A stretch of 64,000 nucleotides of DNA from positions 1,240,001 to 1,304,000 of the forward strand of contig CBDHEY010000002.1 in the NCBI GenBank assembly GCA_965262305.1, written 5' to 3'. The notes beneath the pieces are model-generated. The model was not told the DNA's origin and made no database searches. It saw only the letters and a list, made by a program, of their open reading frames with translations. Of the stretch, positions 62,666 to 64,000 are shown piece after piece. Every line of letters starts with the position of its first letter. The stretch's first letter is position 1. This stretch comes from CBDHEY01 sp965262305 (lineage in GTDB: Bacteria; Pseudomonadota; Gammaproteobacteria; Pseudomonadales; Cellvibrionaceae). The position numbers were made by a program, and so were the translations under genes.

Positions 62666-63685
62666 ATGTCGGCACAATCAATCCAGTTTCCAAACAAGAT
62701 TCAACTAGCCAACACTCCTACGCCTTTCAGGTGCTTAAAAAACTTAACCGATCACATTAGAGAGCTTCAAGGGTTTTGCCCTAATATTTGGATTAAGTGC
62801 GATGATCAAACAGGGAGCAGTTTATCTGGTAACAAGGTTAGAAAACTTGAATTTCTAATTGCCGATGCGCTAAGAGCTAATGCAGATGTGGTGATAACCT
62901 GTGGCGGAATTCAATCCAATCATTGTCGAGCAACAGCGATGGCTTGTGCCCAATTAGGACTAAAATCACACCTAATATTACGACCTGGTGATAATAAACA
63001 TGATATCCATGTGCCAGATGGAAATTGGTTTTTAGATACACTTTGTGATGCGTCCATTTCTATCCCATCTCGAAAAACTTATCTTCAGAAACTAGATACG
63101 ATATTCGATCACATTGAGTCTGAGTATAAAGATAAGGGATTAAATTCTTATCGAATTCCTGTAGGTGGTAGCAATGAAGTTGGACTTTGGGGCTATATAG
63201 CCGCAGCTGAAGAACTAATACGCGATTTTACCGTTAATGATATTTCACCTGATGCGGTGGTCTGCGCATCCGGTTCAGCGGGTACTCAAGGTGGATTGTC
63301 AATTGGGTTTAATCTCTTCGAATCCGAAACACCTATTTTCGGTATGGCAGTTTGTGATTCACAAGAGTATTTTAAAAATAAAATTCTTAGAGATACCAAA
63401 GCCTGGGGAACACGATATGACGTTTCTTTGGTGAAGGAGCTCCAAATACAAACCATTGATTCTTATATCGGGCCAGGTTATGCACAGGGCTACCAAGAAG
63501 TCTATGACACCATAAAATTGCTTGCGAAGCTTGAAGGCATCATCTTAGATCCCGTATACACAGGGAAAGCGTTTTACGGACTGCTAGCTGAAATTCGTGA
63601 TGGCGCGTTTAAGGCAACTAAAGATATCGTATTTGTTCACTCTGGGGGCACTTTTGGTTTATTCCCGCACCGGGGATACTTTTAA
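62666..63685 (+). CDS. D-cysteine desulfhydrase / ACC deaminase-like PLP enzyme
   Basis: 339 residues, fold-type II PLP enzyme. The PLP-Lys segment is GSSLSGNKVRKLEFLIADA; CGGIQSNHCRATAMACAQLGL and the phosphate-binding ASGSAGTQGGLSIG follow. C-terminal VFVHSGGTFGLFPHRGYF is typical. The family includes DcyD, which converts D-cysteine to pyruvate, sulfide and ammonia, and ACC deaminase; residues seen do not separate these firmly. Single gene, 77 bases after yajC. ATG at 62666. Confidence 0.9.
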   Translation: MSAQSIQFPNKIQLANTPTPFRCLKNLTDHIRELQGFCPNIWIKCDDQTGSSLSGNKVRKLEFLIADALRANADVVITCGGIQSNHCRATAMACAQLGLKSHLILRPGDNKHDIHVPDGNWFLDTLCDASISIPSRKTYLQKLDTIFDHIESEYKDKGLNSYRIPVGGSNEVGLWGYIAAAEELIRDFTVNDISPDAVVCASGSAGTQGGLSIGFNLFESETPIFGMAVCDSQEYFKNKILRDTKAWGTRYDVSLVKELQIQTIDSYIGPGYAQGYQEVYDTIKLLAKLEGIILDPVYTGKAFYGLLAEIRDGAFKATKDIVFVHSGGTFGLFPHRGYF

Positions 63686-63983
63686 ATTTCTCCATACTGG
63701 AATATGTCTGCCGTTGGATTCAAACTATTTTGTTACACATGTTCGCAGTATTTGTTTTAAGAGATCTGGGAAAGGGGCGATTTAATATTCTTTATTGATT
63801 AATCGCTCTTCCCACCAACAACATATCCTTTGATATCGGCAAAATTTGAAGCGATTTTGCAAGAATTAGAGGCCTTTAATGATATGGGGTATAGTAATCA
63901 ATAGTTTTATATATTGAACATGAAGTAGCTTGCTCAAACTGTCTATAGCTCTACAGTAATATAACTGCATTTGGGGGAATAAC
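63686..63983. other. Non-coding gap at the window end
   Basis: 298 AT-rich bases. A short open frame crossing the dcyD-like 3' end is not credible. No terminator or RNA gene recognised. A ribosome-binding site GGGGG at 63972-63976 precedes the start of the next gene. Confidence 0.35.
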
Positions 63984-64000
63984 ATGAATGAGATTTTAGG
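63984..64000 (+). CDS. Start of an unidentified gene, cut by window edge
   Basis: ATG at 63984 preceded by GGGGG seven bases upstream begins M-N-E-I-L. Only five codons are visible, so nothing can be said about the product. Confidence 0.35.

Noticed and set aside
1..64000. tRNA, rRNA, CRISPR arrays, insertion sequences, phage genes
   Set aside because: I looked for tRNA T-loop-like sequences, direct repeats with spacers, transposase motifs and integrases, and found none that I could support.

Overview
The window reads as chromosomal DNA of an AT-rich marine-type gammaproteobacterium, most likely in or near the Cellvibrionales/Pseudomonadales. This rests on pseudomonad-style gene orders (cvpA-purF-metZ; pabC-mltG-tmk-holB...pilZ-tatD; MoxR-DUF58-transglutaminase; yceD-rpmF-plsX-fabD-fabG-acpP-fabF), twitching/type IV pilus genes (pilU, pilZ), and secreted carbohydrate-binding proteins with long Pro/Thr linkers of the kind seen in Cellvibrio-like polysaccharide degraders. 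The species cannot be fixed from sequence alone. No rRNA, tRNA, insertion sequence, phage module or CRISPR array was recognised.

Layout. 1-1520: a DUF2288 fragment and pilU on the minus strand. 1862-7174: a soluble hybrid histidine kinase whose sensor is a LacI-like sugar-binding fold without a DNA-binding domain, followed by a secreted GH16-fold protein in which both catalytic glutamates are replaced; a lac-operator-like palindrome lies between them. 7243-11131 (minus): a CPBP-family membrane protease, an unknown membrane protein and a receiver-TPR protein. 11325-14624: cvpA-purF-metZ. 15076-19038: a MoxR/DUF58/transglutaminase operon. 19194-25750: mixed, mostly minus strand (DUF3859, MFS carrier, SpoU methyltransferase, CBS protein, pdxJ, cyclophilin, SH3 protein, YciI, VC0807-family protein). 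25802-30269: PHP phosphoesterase, YciO, scpA-scpB and rluB. 30291-33078: diguanylate cyclase, flavodoxin, dgkA, maf. 33144-38572: the yceD-rpmF-plsX-fab cluster for phospholipid and fatty acid synthesis. 38616-42875: pabC-mltG-tmk, an opposing pseudouridine synthase gene, and holB.

Between holB (ends 42875) and pilZ (starts 55158), which sit close together in many pseudomonads, lie about 12 kb of accessory DNA. It holds a six-gene glycan/sugar-modification operon (two glycosyltransferases, epimerase, Gfo/Idh oxidoreductase, membrane-anchored SDR, methyltransferase), a lipoprotein with one CxxCH haem motif, a secreted CBM/ricin-type lectin protein without a visible catalytic domain, and an ankyrin lipoprotein. 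From 55158 the ordinary chromosome resumes with pilZ, tatD, a PAP2-glycosyltransferase pair, dimeric dUTPase, malate dehydrogenase, a Bcp-type peroxiredoxin, a GAF-AraC regulator, yajC and a D-cysteine desulfhydrase-like enzyme.

The observations most worth following are the LacI-sensor kinase beside the catalytically dead GH16 protein, the holB-pilZ island, the orphan terminator at 51525-51556, and the near-consensus promoter that leaves yceD with almost no 5' leader. Several starts were moved from the longest possible ORF to positions better supported by ribosome-binding sites or family alignment; each entry says so.
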